Part shown: positions 1-6,095 of the stretch, piece after piece
Layout of the letters: each line of letters opens with the position of its first letter
How positions within the stretch are numbered: the first letter of the stretch is position 1
Origin: Planctomycetaceae bacterium
GTDB lineage: Bacteria; Planctomycetota; Phycisphaerae; Phycisphaerales; SM1A02
Length of the DNA: 11,224 nt
Direction: 5' to 3'
Assembly (NCBI GenBank): GCA_027488415.1
Contig: JAIYBS010000168.1
Span: forward strand, 1 to 11,224
Translations under genes and position numbers: made by a program
The notes under the pieces: generated by a model
Seen by the model: the letters and a program-made list of their open reading frames with translations, nothing else
Told to the model about the DNA's origin: nothing
Database searches by the model: none

Positions 1-1
1 G

Positions 2-904
2 AACCGCTGCACGTTCGGCGGCGGGGCGGGGTACATCTTCTCCGCGCAGGCGACGTTCACCGACTGCGAGTTCAACGACAACGTGGGCGGCAGCTTCGGG
101 GGCGCGTTCGACACGAACGCGGTCACGAGCACGTTCACGCGCTGCCGCTTCAAGGGCAACTCCGCGGCGCGCGCGGGGGCCTTCGAGACCTACGGCGGCG
201 GCAACACGACCTTCGCGAACTGCCTGTTCACCGGCAACCGCGCCACCGGCTCGGGCGGCGGCGCGGCGATCTGGATCGGCGTCTCGTCGAGCATCGTGCG
301 CGCGTACAACTGCACCTTCAGCGGGAACTCCGCGACGAGCGTCGCGGGCGGCGTGAACACCACCTCGGGCGGCACCCTCAACGCGTACAACTGCATCCTC
401 TGGGGCAACTCCGGTCCCACCGGCGCGACCGCCGCGAACCAGGTGAACGCGGGCGGCGGAACGAACGTCGTCGCGGCGTGCATCGTGCAGGGAGGATTCG
501 CGGGCACCGCCAACCTGAACGTCGACCCGCAGTTCGCCTCGGCGGCATCGGGCGACTACTCGCTGCTCGCGACGAGCCCCGCGATCGACTCCGGCAACAA
601 CACCTACGCGCCGACCGGCGGCATGACGATCGATCTCGCGGGTGCCGCGCGCTACTGGGACATCGCGGGCGTCGCGGACACGGGCGTCGGCCCGGCGCCG
701 ATCGTCGACCGCGGCTGCTTCGAGGTGATCATCGCCGTGCCGCCGTGCCTCGCGGACCTCACCGGCAACGGCACCGTCGACGGCGCCGACCTCGGCGTGC
801 TGCTCGGCGACTGGGGCGGCACGGCGTCGGGCGACCTCAACGGCGACGGCACCACGAACGGCGCCGACCTCGGCATCCTGCTCGGCGCCTGGGGGCCGTG
901 CTGA
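2..904 (+). CDS. Secreted right-handed beta-helix protein with choice-of-anchor Q segment and GC-type dockerin tail (5' partial)
   Basis: The reading frame is open from base 2 to the TGA at 902-904, giving the last 300 residues of a larger protein; the start lies outside the window. Residues about 1-120 are Gly/Asn/Thr-rich repeats of the type 'C-x-F-x-x-N' (for example CRFKGNSA, CLFTGNRA, CTFSGNSA), typical of right-handed parallel beta-helix surface proteins. The segment from CILWGN through DPQF, SPAIDSG and DRGCFEV matches the choice-of-anchor Q pattern. The last about 50 residues hold two EF-hand-like dockerin repeats with a 26-residue period (loops starting at DLTGNGTVDG and DLNGDGTTNG), each ending LLGxWG, and a terminal GPC. 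In Phycisphaerales such GC-type dockerin tails mark exported proteins thought to be sorted or anchored at the cell surface; the binding partner is not visible here. The function of the whole protein (structural, adhesin or polysaccharide-related) cannot be told from this fragment. Confidence 0.85.
   Translation, partial: NRCTFGGGAGYIFSAQATFTDCEFNDNVGGSFGGAFDTNAVTSTFTRCRFKGNSAARAGAFETYGGGNTTFANCLFTGNRATGSGGGAAIWIGVSSSIVRAYNCTFSGNSATSVAGGVNTTSGGTLNAYNCILWGNSGPTGATAANQVNAGGGTNVVAACIVQGGFAGTANLNVDPQFASAASGDYSLLATSPAIDSGNNTYAPTGGMTIDLAGAARYWDIAGVADTGVGPAPIVDRGCFEVIIAVPPCLADLTGNGTVDGADLGVLLGDWGGTASGDLNGDGTTNGADLGILLGAWGPC
755..895 (+). repeat. Two 78-nt-spaced dockerin repeat units
   Basis: Two copies of a dockerin unit begin at 755 and 833. 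They keep the GACCTC(A)-CCGG/ACGG start, the GGCGCCGACCTCGGC core and the CTGCTCGGCG-CTGGGG end at the nucleotide level. Each encodes a Ca-binding-type loop followed by ADLGxLLGxWG. The duplication belongs to the dockerin domain and is not a mobile repeat. Confidence 0.75.
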
Positions 905-908
905 ACGA

Positions 909-924
909 CCGCGCCCCCGCGCGG
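909..924 (+). terminator. GC hairpin after the dockerin-protein gene
   Basis: CCGCGC-CCCC-GCGCGG forms a perfect 6-bp all-GC stem with a four-base loop, starting 4 nt after the stop codon. There is no T-run, so intrinsic termination is uncertain. The hairpin ends one base before the -10-like hexamer of aroB, so terminator and promoter are packed into a 37-bp gap. Confidence 0.4.
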
Positions 925-925
925 C

Positions 926-931
926 TACCCT
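926..931 (+). promoter_or_regulatory. -10-like TACCCT upstream of aroB
   Basis: TACCCT (TAnnnT) ends 10 nt before the aroB ATG. A start site about 7 nt downstream would give a leader of only 2-4 nt, so the mRNA would be leaderless or nearly so. This agrees with the lack of any Shine-Dalgarno before aroB. No -35 resembling TTGACA is seen at the usual distance. Confidence 0.4.
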
Positions 932-941
932 GCCGCGCAGC

Positions 942-2051
942 ATGAACGGCATCGACTCGATCGAGGTCCGGACCGCCTCCGCCCGCTACGACGCGGTGGT
1001 CGGCCGCGGCGCGCTGCGCCATGCCGCCGCGCTCATGGCCGATCGTGGGCTGCGACCGTCGGCCTGCGCGATCGTCTGCGACGCGGCGGTGGAGCATGGC
1101 GCGGCGAAGTCCGTCGACGACTCGCTGCGCGCCGCCGGCACCCGCTCCGTGCGCATCACGATGGCCGCGACCGAGGACTCGAAGTCGCTCGCGACGCTCG
1201 GTGACCTCTGCGAGCGCATGCTCGCCGACGGGATCGACCGCGACGGCGCCGTGATCGCGGTCGGCGGCGGCGTGGTCGGCGACGTCGCCGGGTTCGCGGC
1301 CGCGACGTACATGCGCGGGATCCCCTGCGTGCAGGTGCCGACGACGCTCCTCGCGATGGTGGACGCGGCCGTCGGTGGGAAGACCGCCGTGAACCTCGTG
1401 CGCGCGGACGGCTCGATCGCGAAGAACATCGTCGGCTCGATCGCGCAGCCCCGGCTCGTGATCTGCGACCCCGAGGCGCTTGCGACGCTGCCGGCACGCG
1501 CGCTTCGCTCCGGGCTCGCCGAGTGCGTCAAGCACGCGGTGATCGCCGACCCCGCGATGCTCGGGTGGATCACGGCGCGCATCGACCCGATCCTGGCGCA
1601 CGACCCCGACACGCTCGGCGCGCTCGTCGCGCGAAACATCCGCATCAAGGCGGGCGTGGTCGGCGAGGACGAGCGCGAGGACGGCCGTCGCGCGGTGCTC
1701 AACCTCGGGCACACCTTCGCGCACGCGATCGAGTCGCTCGCCCACGGCGAGGTGACGCACGGCGAGGCGGTCGCGATCGGGACCCTCGCCGCGTGCCGGC
1801 TCGCGCCGGGCCCCGCCGCCGACGACGCCGAGCGCGCCGTCCGGTCCGCGCTGCAGGCGATCGGGCTGCCGACGGCGCTCCCGGCGGCGATGCTGGTCGA
1901 GCGGCTGATGGACGCGATGGCGAGCGACAAGAAGCGCCGGGGCGGGGTACTGCGCCTGGTGGTCCCGCACGGGCTCGCGGACGTCCGCGTCGAGGCAGGC
2001 CTCCCCGCGGCGCGGGTCGCCGAGGCCTGGCGCTCCGTCGGCGCCCGCTGA
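942..2051 (+). CDS. aroB: 3-dehydroquinate synthase
   Basis: This 369-residue protein is the normal length for AroB. It converts DAHP to 3-dehydroquinate, the second step of the shikimate pathway, in the cytosol with NAD+ and a divalent metal. Visible motifs are the Gly-rich NAD-binding GGGVVGD (residues 108-114), the family signature PTTLLAMVDAAVGGKT (133-148) with its catalytic Lys147, and LAECVKHA with metal ligand Glu194. The remaining ligands are in NLGHTFAHAIE (His257) and THGEAVAIG (His273). The Gln-Val-Asp-Ser of many homologues is Met-Val-Asp-Ala here, a mild substitution. The ATG at 942 follows a TACCCT hexamer rather than a ribosome binding site. It lies 37 bp after an unrelated secreted-protein gene and 111 bp before parA. 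No other shikimate gene is adjacent, so it is probably transcribed on its own. Confidence 0.97.
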   Translation: MNGIDSIEVRTASARYDAVVGRGALRHAAALMADRGLRPSACAIVCDAAVEHGAAKSVDDSLRAAGTRSVRITMAATEDSKSLATLGDLCERMLADGIDRDGAVIAVGGGVVGDVAGFAAATYMRGIPCVQVPTTLLAMVDAAVGGKTAVNLVRADGSIAKNIVGSIAQPRLVICDPEALATLPARALRSGLAECVKHAVIADPAMLGWITARIDPILAHDPDTLGALVARNIRIKAGVVGEDEREDGRRAVLNLGHTFAHAIESLAHGEVTHGEAVAIGTLAACRLAPGPAADDAERAVRSALQAIGLPTALPAAMLVERLMDAMASDKKRRGGVLRLVVPHGLADVRVEAGLPAARVAEAWRSVGAR

Positions 2052-2162
2052 ACCGCCGGCCGTGCGGGCTTGCCGGTCGCCAATATCAAGCATGCTTCCC
2101 CTTGCGGCCGATGCAACCGGAGCCGCACGGCTGCGGCAACGGCACTCGGACCGGACGCACGG
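2052..2162 (+). other. aroB-parA intergenic region with palindrome and hairpin
   Basis: This 111-bp gap contains a locally A+T-richer patch (about 2081-2097) with a perfect 10-bp palindrome AAGCATGCTT at 2088-2097. A hairpin GCCGCA-CGGC-TGCGGC (6-bp stem, 4-nt loop) lies at 2122-2137. The AT patch is the likeliest place for a parA promoter, but no convincing -35/-10 pair can be picked: TATCAA at 2084-2089 is a weak candidate. The hairpin would lie in the leader of the parA mRNA. Confidence 0.35.
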
Positions 2163-3134
2163 ATGCGCACCATCGCGATCGTCAACCAGAAGGGCGGCTC
2201 GGGCAAGACCACGACCGCCATCAACCTCGCCGCCGCCTTCGCGGAGCGCGGCGATCGCGTCCTGCTCGTCGACATGGACCCGCAGGGGCACTGCGCCGCC
2301 GGCCTCGGCGTCCCCGAGTCGCGCATCGAGTTCGGCCTCGCGCAGGCGCTCCTCTGCGAGCCGCCGGGCGGGAGCGACCCGCTCGGGTGGCTGTGGGAGG
2401 TCTCGCGCGGGCTGCGGCTCGCGCCGTGCACGGTCGCGCTCGCGGGGCTCGAGAGCGCGCGCGGCGGGCTCGCGTCGCTTCCCGACCGCGACCGTCGCCT
2501 CGAGCGCATGCTCGAGCGCCTCGCTCCACACTTCGACCGCTGCGTCATCGACTGCCCGCCCTCGATCGGCTACCTGACCTTCAACGCGCTCCGTGCCGCC
2601 GACGAGGCGCTCGTCCCCGTGGAGACCGGGTTCTTCGCGATGCGCGGCGCCGAGCGCCAGCTCGCGACGATCCAGTCGCTCTGCGCGCAGGTCGGCCGTG
2701 CGCCCGCCGTGCGCGTGGTGCCGACCCTGCACCGCGACGGAAGCCAGCTCTCGCACGACATTCTGGGCGCCATCGGGCGCAAGTTCGCCGCACACGTGGC
2801 CCCCGAGCCCGTGCGCGACCACGAGGTGCTCCGGGAGGCGGCGAGCTACGGCCAGTCGGTCGTGGCGTTCGCCGCCAACAGCCCGGCGCACGAGGATTTC
2901 CGGCGCCTGGCGGCCTGGGTCGCCGAGGGTTCGGCCCCGGTTTCCGCGGAAACCCCCGCGGCTGCCGCTGGCGCGGCCGCACCCCCCGTGTATGTTGCGG
3001 AGGCCTTCGGCGAGCCTGGAACGGCTTCCGACGGGCACGCCTTCCCGAGGCTCGCAGGCACCGGCCGCGCGGCGGAGCTCGCGCAGCGCATGCGGATCTC
3101 GGGTGTCCCTGCGTCGGGACCTGGCGCTCCTTGA
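2163..3134 (+). CDS. ParA/Soj-family ATPase
   Basis: This 323-residue protein has a complete ParA (deviant Walker) core. Deviant Walker A is KGGSGKTT at residues 10-17, with the signature Lys10 and catalytic Lys15. The A' motif is DMDPQG (37-42), and Walker B with its following signature is CVIDCPPS (127-134). Such ATPases dimerise on ATP, bind DNA or membrane non-specifically and position chromosomes, plasmids or protein cargo. The ATG at 2163 starts the canonical MRTIAIVNQKGG beta strand. An upstream in-frame TTG at 2070 would add 31 unconserved residues and is rejected. After the ATPase domain (to about residue 255) comes an Ala/Pro-rich tail of about 65 residues ending in a short ELAQRMRISG helix-like stretch. 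No parB follows. The next gene, 57 bp on, encodes a FlhG/MinD-like protein lacking ATPase motifs, suggesting a partner. Whether it acts on the chromosome or on another cargo is not shown. Confidence 0.9.
   Translation: MRTIAIVNQKGGSGKTTTAINLAAAFAERGDRVLLVDMDPQGHCAAGLGVPESRIEFGLAQALLCEPPGGSDPLGWLWEVSRGLRLAPCTVALAGLESARGGLASLPDRDRRLERMLERLAPHFDRCVIDCPPSIGYLTFNALRAADEALVPVETGFFAMRGAERQLATIQSLCAQVGRAPAVRVVPTLHRDGSQLSHDILGAIGRKFAAHVAPEPVRDHEVLREAASYGQSVVAFAANSPAHEDFRRLAAWVAEGSAPVSAETPAAAAGAAAPPVYVAEAFGEPGTASDGHAFPRLAGTGRAAELAQRMRISGVPASGPGAP
2939..2954. promoter_or_regulatory. 16-bp perfect palindrome resembling parS/Noc-box half sites
   Basis: GGTTTCCGCGGAAACC is a perfect 16-bp inverted repeat inside the 3' part of the ParA gene, at the start of its low-complexity tail. 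It has the length and symmetry of ParB sites. The half-site arms GTTTC and GAAAC equal those of the common parS consensus, and TTTCC/GGAAA equal those of the Noc box. The central four bases (CGCG) match neither. That it binds a ParB-like protein is inference. Confidence 0.35.
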
Positions 3135-3191
3135 GTGTGCCCTGCGGTTGACCGCCGGGCGGCGCGGCTGCGGAGGCAGCGCGGAGGACCG
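3135..3191 (+). other. Short parA-downstream gap with Shine-Dalgarno
   Basis: The 57 bp between the ParA stop and the next ATG hold a GGAGG at 3183-3187, four bases before the ATG at 3192. This is one of the few recognisable ribosome binding sites in the window. It decides the start of the next gene against an in-frame GTG at 3135 that would add 19 Arg/Ala-rich residues. No terminator is seen, so the two genes are probably cotranscribed. Confidence 0.55.
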
Positions 3192-4526
3192 ATGAGTTCG
3201 AACGGCGACGCGTTCGGCAGCCTGGCTGCCCTCTTCACCAGCGGAAACGGCGGCAACGGCACCACGGCGCAGCAGGCGATGCCGTCGCGCGGCGGGGTCA
3301 TGCTCGACGACGTCACGGTCGTGCTGGTGGGCAACCTCCCGGTGATGGCCGGGCTCTGGACGACGCAGTTCGCCGACGAGGTCGCGCGGGCATCCGGTCC
3401 GACCGCCCTCGTCCGGTTCGAGCGCGGCGACGTGACGGTGGAGCTGCTCCGCGCCGAGGGCCGGCAGGTCCCGCCCGCGGGCCCGGGCGCCGTCTCGCGC
3501 TGGCTGCCGCGCGCGGCATCGAGCGTCCGGAAGTGGCTCGTCTGCATGCCCGCGGAGACCGACCCCGCCGAGGTCCTCTCGTCGGGCCAGGGCATCGTGC
3601 TGATCACGGGTGCCGACGAGGCGGCCGTCACGGGCGGCTACCTGCGGCTCAAGCATCTCGCGGACGAAGGCATCGCGCGCGGCGCGCCCGTCGACCGGGT
3701 CGGGCTGGTGATCGTCGGCGCCCCGCCGGAGCAGGCCGCCGCGGCCGCGACCCGCCTCGCCGAGGCGGCGCGCGGATTCCTCGGGATCGAGGTCGAGACC
3801 GTCGCGTCCATGCAGCGCGTGGAGCGCGTCGAGTCGAGCGCCCGCGCGACGTACCCCGCCGTCGAGTGCCCGGCGATCGCCGAGTTCTTCCTGGAGCTCT
3901 CGCGCGCCCGCGCCGAGGGCTCCTCGCGGTTCGACGCGCCTTCGGCCGCGCCGATCCCGCTCTCCATCCCGACGCCCGTGGAACCGAAGCCGATCGCGGA
4001 GCCCGCGGCCGTCGTCGCGCCGCGCACCGTCGCGCCGGTCGCGGCATCGCCGGCTCCCGCGCACGCCGTCGCGCCGACCGCTGCACCGACCGCCGCGCCG
4101 ACCGCCGCGCCGACCCCGCGCGCGGCGCCCGCCTTTGCGGCGATCCCGGTCGCGCAGCTCCCCCCGCGGCTCGTCCCCGTCCTTCGCGGCCTCCGTCCGC
4201 TCGGAATCTCGTGCCCGGTCTCGCCCGACGTCGAGCTCGCGCTCGACGACGAGCGCCGCATGCACATCGTCGGCCGCAGCGACCAGCTCGCGAAGGTGCG
4301 CACCGCGCACACCTGGGCGACCATGCACCGCGAGCTCCTCGGCCTCGCCTTCGCCGAGCTGAAGGACGGCTTCGAGGTCCGCGAGCGGATCCTGCTCGGC
4401 GACGCACGCGAGGCGATCACGCTGCACGGCACGGGCGTCCTGCTCGACGTGCTCGTCGTCGCCGATACGCCCGCCGGGCCGGTACAGGTGGTCGTGCCGC
4501 TCAACGACGCGACGACGTGCGGCTGA
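3192..4526 (+). CDS. FlhG/MinD-like pseudo-ATPase with Pro/Ala linker and C-terminal domain
   Basis: This 444-residue protein has no firm family assignment. Residues about 40-235 follow the order of a FlhG/MinD/ParA fold. The first strand and loop are VTVVLVGNLPVMAGLW (41-56), where KGGxGKT would be. A Walker-B-like strand is WLVCMPAETDPAEVLSSG (115-132), and IVLITGADEAAVTGGYLRLK (135-154) recalls the 'T-pEp-a-l-t-aY-l-K' helix. VGLVIVGAPPEQAAAAATRL (170-189) and RGFLGIEVETVASM (194-207) recall the FlhG 'lvvN...fLG' region. The P-loop lysines and the Walker B aspartate are absent, so ATP hydrolysis is unlikely. Residues about 250-320 are a Pro/Ala linker with PTAA repeats, and 325-444 form a second mixed domain (RPLGISCPVSPDVELALDD, TWATMHRELLGLAFAEL). 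Its position after parA suggests an adaptor or cargo-linking partner. The 3' end overlaps the convergent dipeptidase gene by 26 bp. Confidence 0.8.
   Translation: MSSNGDAFGSLAALFTSGNGGNGTTAQQAMPSRGGVMLDDVTVVLVGNLPVMAGLWTTQFADEVARASGPTALVRFERGDVTVELLRAEGRQVPPAGPGAVSRWLPRAASSVRKWLVCMPAETDPAEVLSSGQGIVLITGADEAAVTGGYLRLKHLADEGIARGAPVDRVGLVIVGAPPEQAAAAATRLAEAARGFLGIEVETVASMQRVERVESSARATYPAVECPAIAEFFLELSRARAEGSSRFDAPSAAPIPLSIPTPVEPKPIAEPAAVVAPRTVAPVAASPAPAHAVAPTAAPTAAPTAAPTPRAAPAFAAIPVAQLPPRLVPVLRGLRPLGISCPVSPDVELALDDERRMHIVGRSDQLAKVRTAHTWATMHRELLGLAFAELKDGFEVRERILLGDAREAITLHGTGVLLDVLVVADTPAGPVQVVVPLNDATTCG
4071..4117 (+). repeat. 12-bp tandem repeat in the Pro/Ala linker
   Basis: About 3.9 copies of GCGCCGACCGCC, with single-base variants, encode the APTA-APTA linker of the pseudo-ATPase. 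The array keeps frame, so copy-number slippage would only change linker length. Confidence 0.75.
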
Positions 4527-5544
4527 GCGACGCGCGGAGCGTGCGCATCCAGTTCGCGTGACGGAAGCCGTCGAGTTCCGCGCTCTCCCATCCCGCGCCC
4601 GCGAGCGCGTCGGCGAGCGCCGGCAGCTCCTCGGGCCGGCCGCAGCCCGCCGCGCACTCGGGCGGCGCGAAGCCGCCGTCGAAGTCGCTTCCGAGGCCCG
4701 TTCGCCCGCGTCCGGCGATCGACGCGGCGTGCTCGACGTGCCGCACCGCGTCCTCGAGCGTCGCGGGTCGCCCGTCGGCGAGGAACTTGCCGAACAGGTT
4801 GAGCCCGACCATGCCGTCGCGGCGCGCGATCTCCGCGATCTGCGCGTCGGTCAGGTGGCGCTGGATGTCCGGCGCATGGCGGCGCGAGTTGGAGTGGCTC
4901 GCGACGATGCGCGCGTCGGTCGCGGCGCAGAGTCCGTCGAACGCCTCGTCGCTCAGGTGGCTCGCGTCGTGCAGGATGCCGCAGGCGTCGAGCGCCTGCA
5001 CGCAGTCGCGGCCCATCGCGGTGAGCGGTCCGTGCGGCGCGGCGTTGCCGCCCGCGTAGCGCGAGCCGCGCGCCCACGTGAGCCCGACGACGCGTACGCC
5101 GCGCGCGTGCCACCAGGCCACCTCGTCGGGGGTGCGGATCGGGTCCGCGCCCTCCATGAGGATCACGATGCCGGGGGGCGATCCCTCGGGTGCGTGCGCG
5201 CAGGCGTCGAGGTCGGCCGCGGTGCGGACGATCCGTGCGAGGCCCGTGCGCTCGAGCGCCTCGTAGACCTCGAGCTGCCGCACGCCGGCCGCATGCGCGG
5301 CATCGGCGTCGGAGCTCGACGCGTAGCCCCAGGGCATGCCGGCCGACTCCGCGCCGAGCTCGGTGAAGATGGTTCCGAGGAAGACGCGGACGCGGCCGCG
5401 CGCGAGCGCGGGCAGGCTCACGCCGCGGGTCGCCGGGTCAGGCAGCTCGGCGGCGACGTCGGGCCCGCCGAGGTGCAGGTAGGCGAGGTCGAGGTGCGCG
5501 TCCAGCCACCAGGGGCCGGCCGGGGCGGGGTGGGCGGCGTTCAT
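4501..5544 (-). CDS. M19-family dipeptidase (membrane dipeptidase-like)
   Basis: This 347-residue zinc peptidase belongs to the M19 / renal dipeptidase family, which cleaves dipeptides, including some with a D-residue at the C-terminal side. All expected metal and active-site positions are visible. DAHLDL gives His17 and Asp19, and LMEGAD gives the bridging Glu131. HDASHLSD gives His196, ASHSNSR gives His217, and GSDFDGGF gives Asp287. GFRHANWMRTLR near the C-terminus matches the family's 'GxNxlRv' end. There is no signal peptide or lipobox, so it is probably cytosolic. The ATG at 5544 is preferred to an in-frame TTG at 5553 because a -10-like TACCTT lies 7 nt before that ATG, suggesting a leaderless transcript. 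It is divergent from the DUF2752 operon (32 bp apart) and overlaps the preceding plus-strand gene tail to tail. Substrate is unknown; peptidoglycan or dietary dipeptides are possible. Confidence 0.93.
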   Translation of the reverse strand: MNAAHPAPAGPWWLDAHLDLAYLHLGGPDVAAELPDPATRGVSLPALARGRVRVFLGTIFTELGAESAGMPWGYASSSDADAAHAAGVRQLEVYEALERTGLARIVRTAADLDACAHAPEGSPPGIVILMEGADPIRTPDEVAWWHARGVRVVGLTWARGSRYAGGNAAPHGPLTAMGRDCVQALDACGILHDASHLSDEAFDGLCAATDARIVASHSNSRRHAPDIQRHLTDAQIAEIARRDGMVGLNLFGKFLADGRPATLEDAVRHVEHAASIAGRGRTGLGSDFDGGFAPPECAAGCGRPEELPALADALAGAGWESAELDGFRHANWMRTLRASLSRTSSRR

Positions 5545-5551
5545 CGGCGGC

Positions 5552-5557
5552 AAGGTA
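5552..5557 (-). promoter_or_regulatory. -10-like TACCTT for the dipeptidase gene
   Basis: On the minus strand TACCTT ends 7 nt before the dipeptidase ATG, the spacing expected if transcription starts at the start codon. No Shine-Dalgarno is present. It shares two bases with the plus-strand -10 of the divergent operon. Confidence 0.45.
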
Positions 5558-5561
5558 CGCT
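5556..5561 (+). promoter_or_regulatory. -10-like TACGCT for the DUF2752-lipoprotein operon
   Basis: TACGCT ends 15 nt before the ATG at 5577. A start about 7 nt downstream would give a leader of roughly 9 nt with no ribosome binding site. It overlaps the opposite-strand -10 (5552-5557) at the shared bases TA (5556-5557). Its upstream DNA lies in the dipeptidase coding region. Confidence 0.35.
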
Positions 5562-5576
5562 TCCCTGCTCAGATCC

Positions 5577-6095
5577 ATGACGATCGCCGCCCCGAACGTC
5601 TCCGACGCCGTGCTGCCGACGGCCCCTCCGACGGCGCCCGCGCCGCTGCGCGCGACGCGCGGCGAACGGGCGGTCTGCGCGGCGCTCGCGACCGTCGCGA
5701 TGGCGGTGCTCGCGGTCGCGGCGTGGCTCGAGCCGGCCCCGTCGGGGGTCGGCACCCACCAGGCGCTCGGGATGGCCCCCTGCGGCTGGATGCAGGGCAT
5801 GGGCGTCCCGTGCCCGAGCTGCGGCATGACGACCGCCTTCGCCCTCGCGGCGGACGGCAGCTTCCTGGCCTCGGCGTACGTACAGCCCATGGGCTTCCTG
5901 CTCGCCGTCGGGACCGCCGCCACCGCGCTCGTCTGCGCGCACGTCGCCCTGACGGGCAGTCGCCTCGGTCACGTGCTCGGCGCGCGCCTCACGCCGCGCC
6001 TGGTGCTCGGGCTCGGAATCCTCGCGCTCCTCTCCTGGGGCTGGAAGCTCGCGCTCGTCCGCGGCGTCCTGCCCGCCTCGCTGAACCAGCCATGA
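5577..6095 (+). CDS. DUF2752 family membrane protein
   Basis: This 172-residue small integral membrane protein has the DUF2752 hallmark MGVPCPSCGMTTAFALA (Cys79, Cys82 in a CPxCGxT motif at residues 79-85). The motif sits after a conserved short segment (GMAPCGWMQG) and before a hydrophobic stretch. Three membrane segments can be read at about residues 33-51, 103-124 and 140-158. The N-terminal about 28 residues are Pro/Ala/Thr-rich and probably cytoplasmic. The family function is unknown; the paired cysteines could bind metal or be redox-active. It is the first gene of a tight four-gene operon, and its stop overlaps the next start (ATGA, 4 bp), which argues for translational coupling with the lipoprotein that follows. 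Family assignment is confident; role is not. Confidence 0.88.
   Translation: MTIAAPNVSDAVLPTAPPTAPAPLRATRGERAVCAALATVAMAVLAVAAWLEPAPSGVGTHQALGMAPCGWMQGMGVPCPSCGMTTAFALAADGSFLASAYVQPMGFLLAVGTAATALVCAHVALTGSRLGHVLGARLTPRLVLGLGILALLSWGWKLALVRGVLPASLNQP

Noticed and set aside
2070..2162. TTG at 2070 as the parA start
   Set aside because: It would add 31 residues with no family similarity ahead of the canonical MRTIAIVNQKGG start and would place the intergenic palindrome and hairpin inside the coding region.
2991..2996. TATGTT as a promoter -10 for the gene at 3192
   Set aside because: It is a fair -10 but lies inside the parA coding region about 195 bp upstream, has no matching -35, and cotranscription with parA is simpler.
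837..4427. A 1196-codon open frame on the minus strand
   Set aside because: It runs antisense across aroB, parA and the pseudo-ATPase gene, is made mostly of Arg, Asp, Gly, Ala and Glu without any domain, and is the expected antisense shadow of high-G+C third-position codons.
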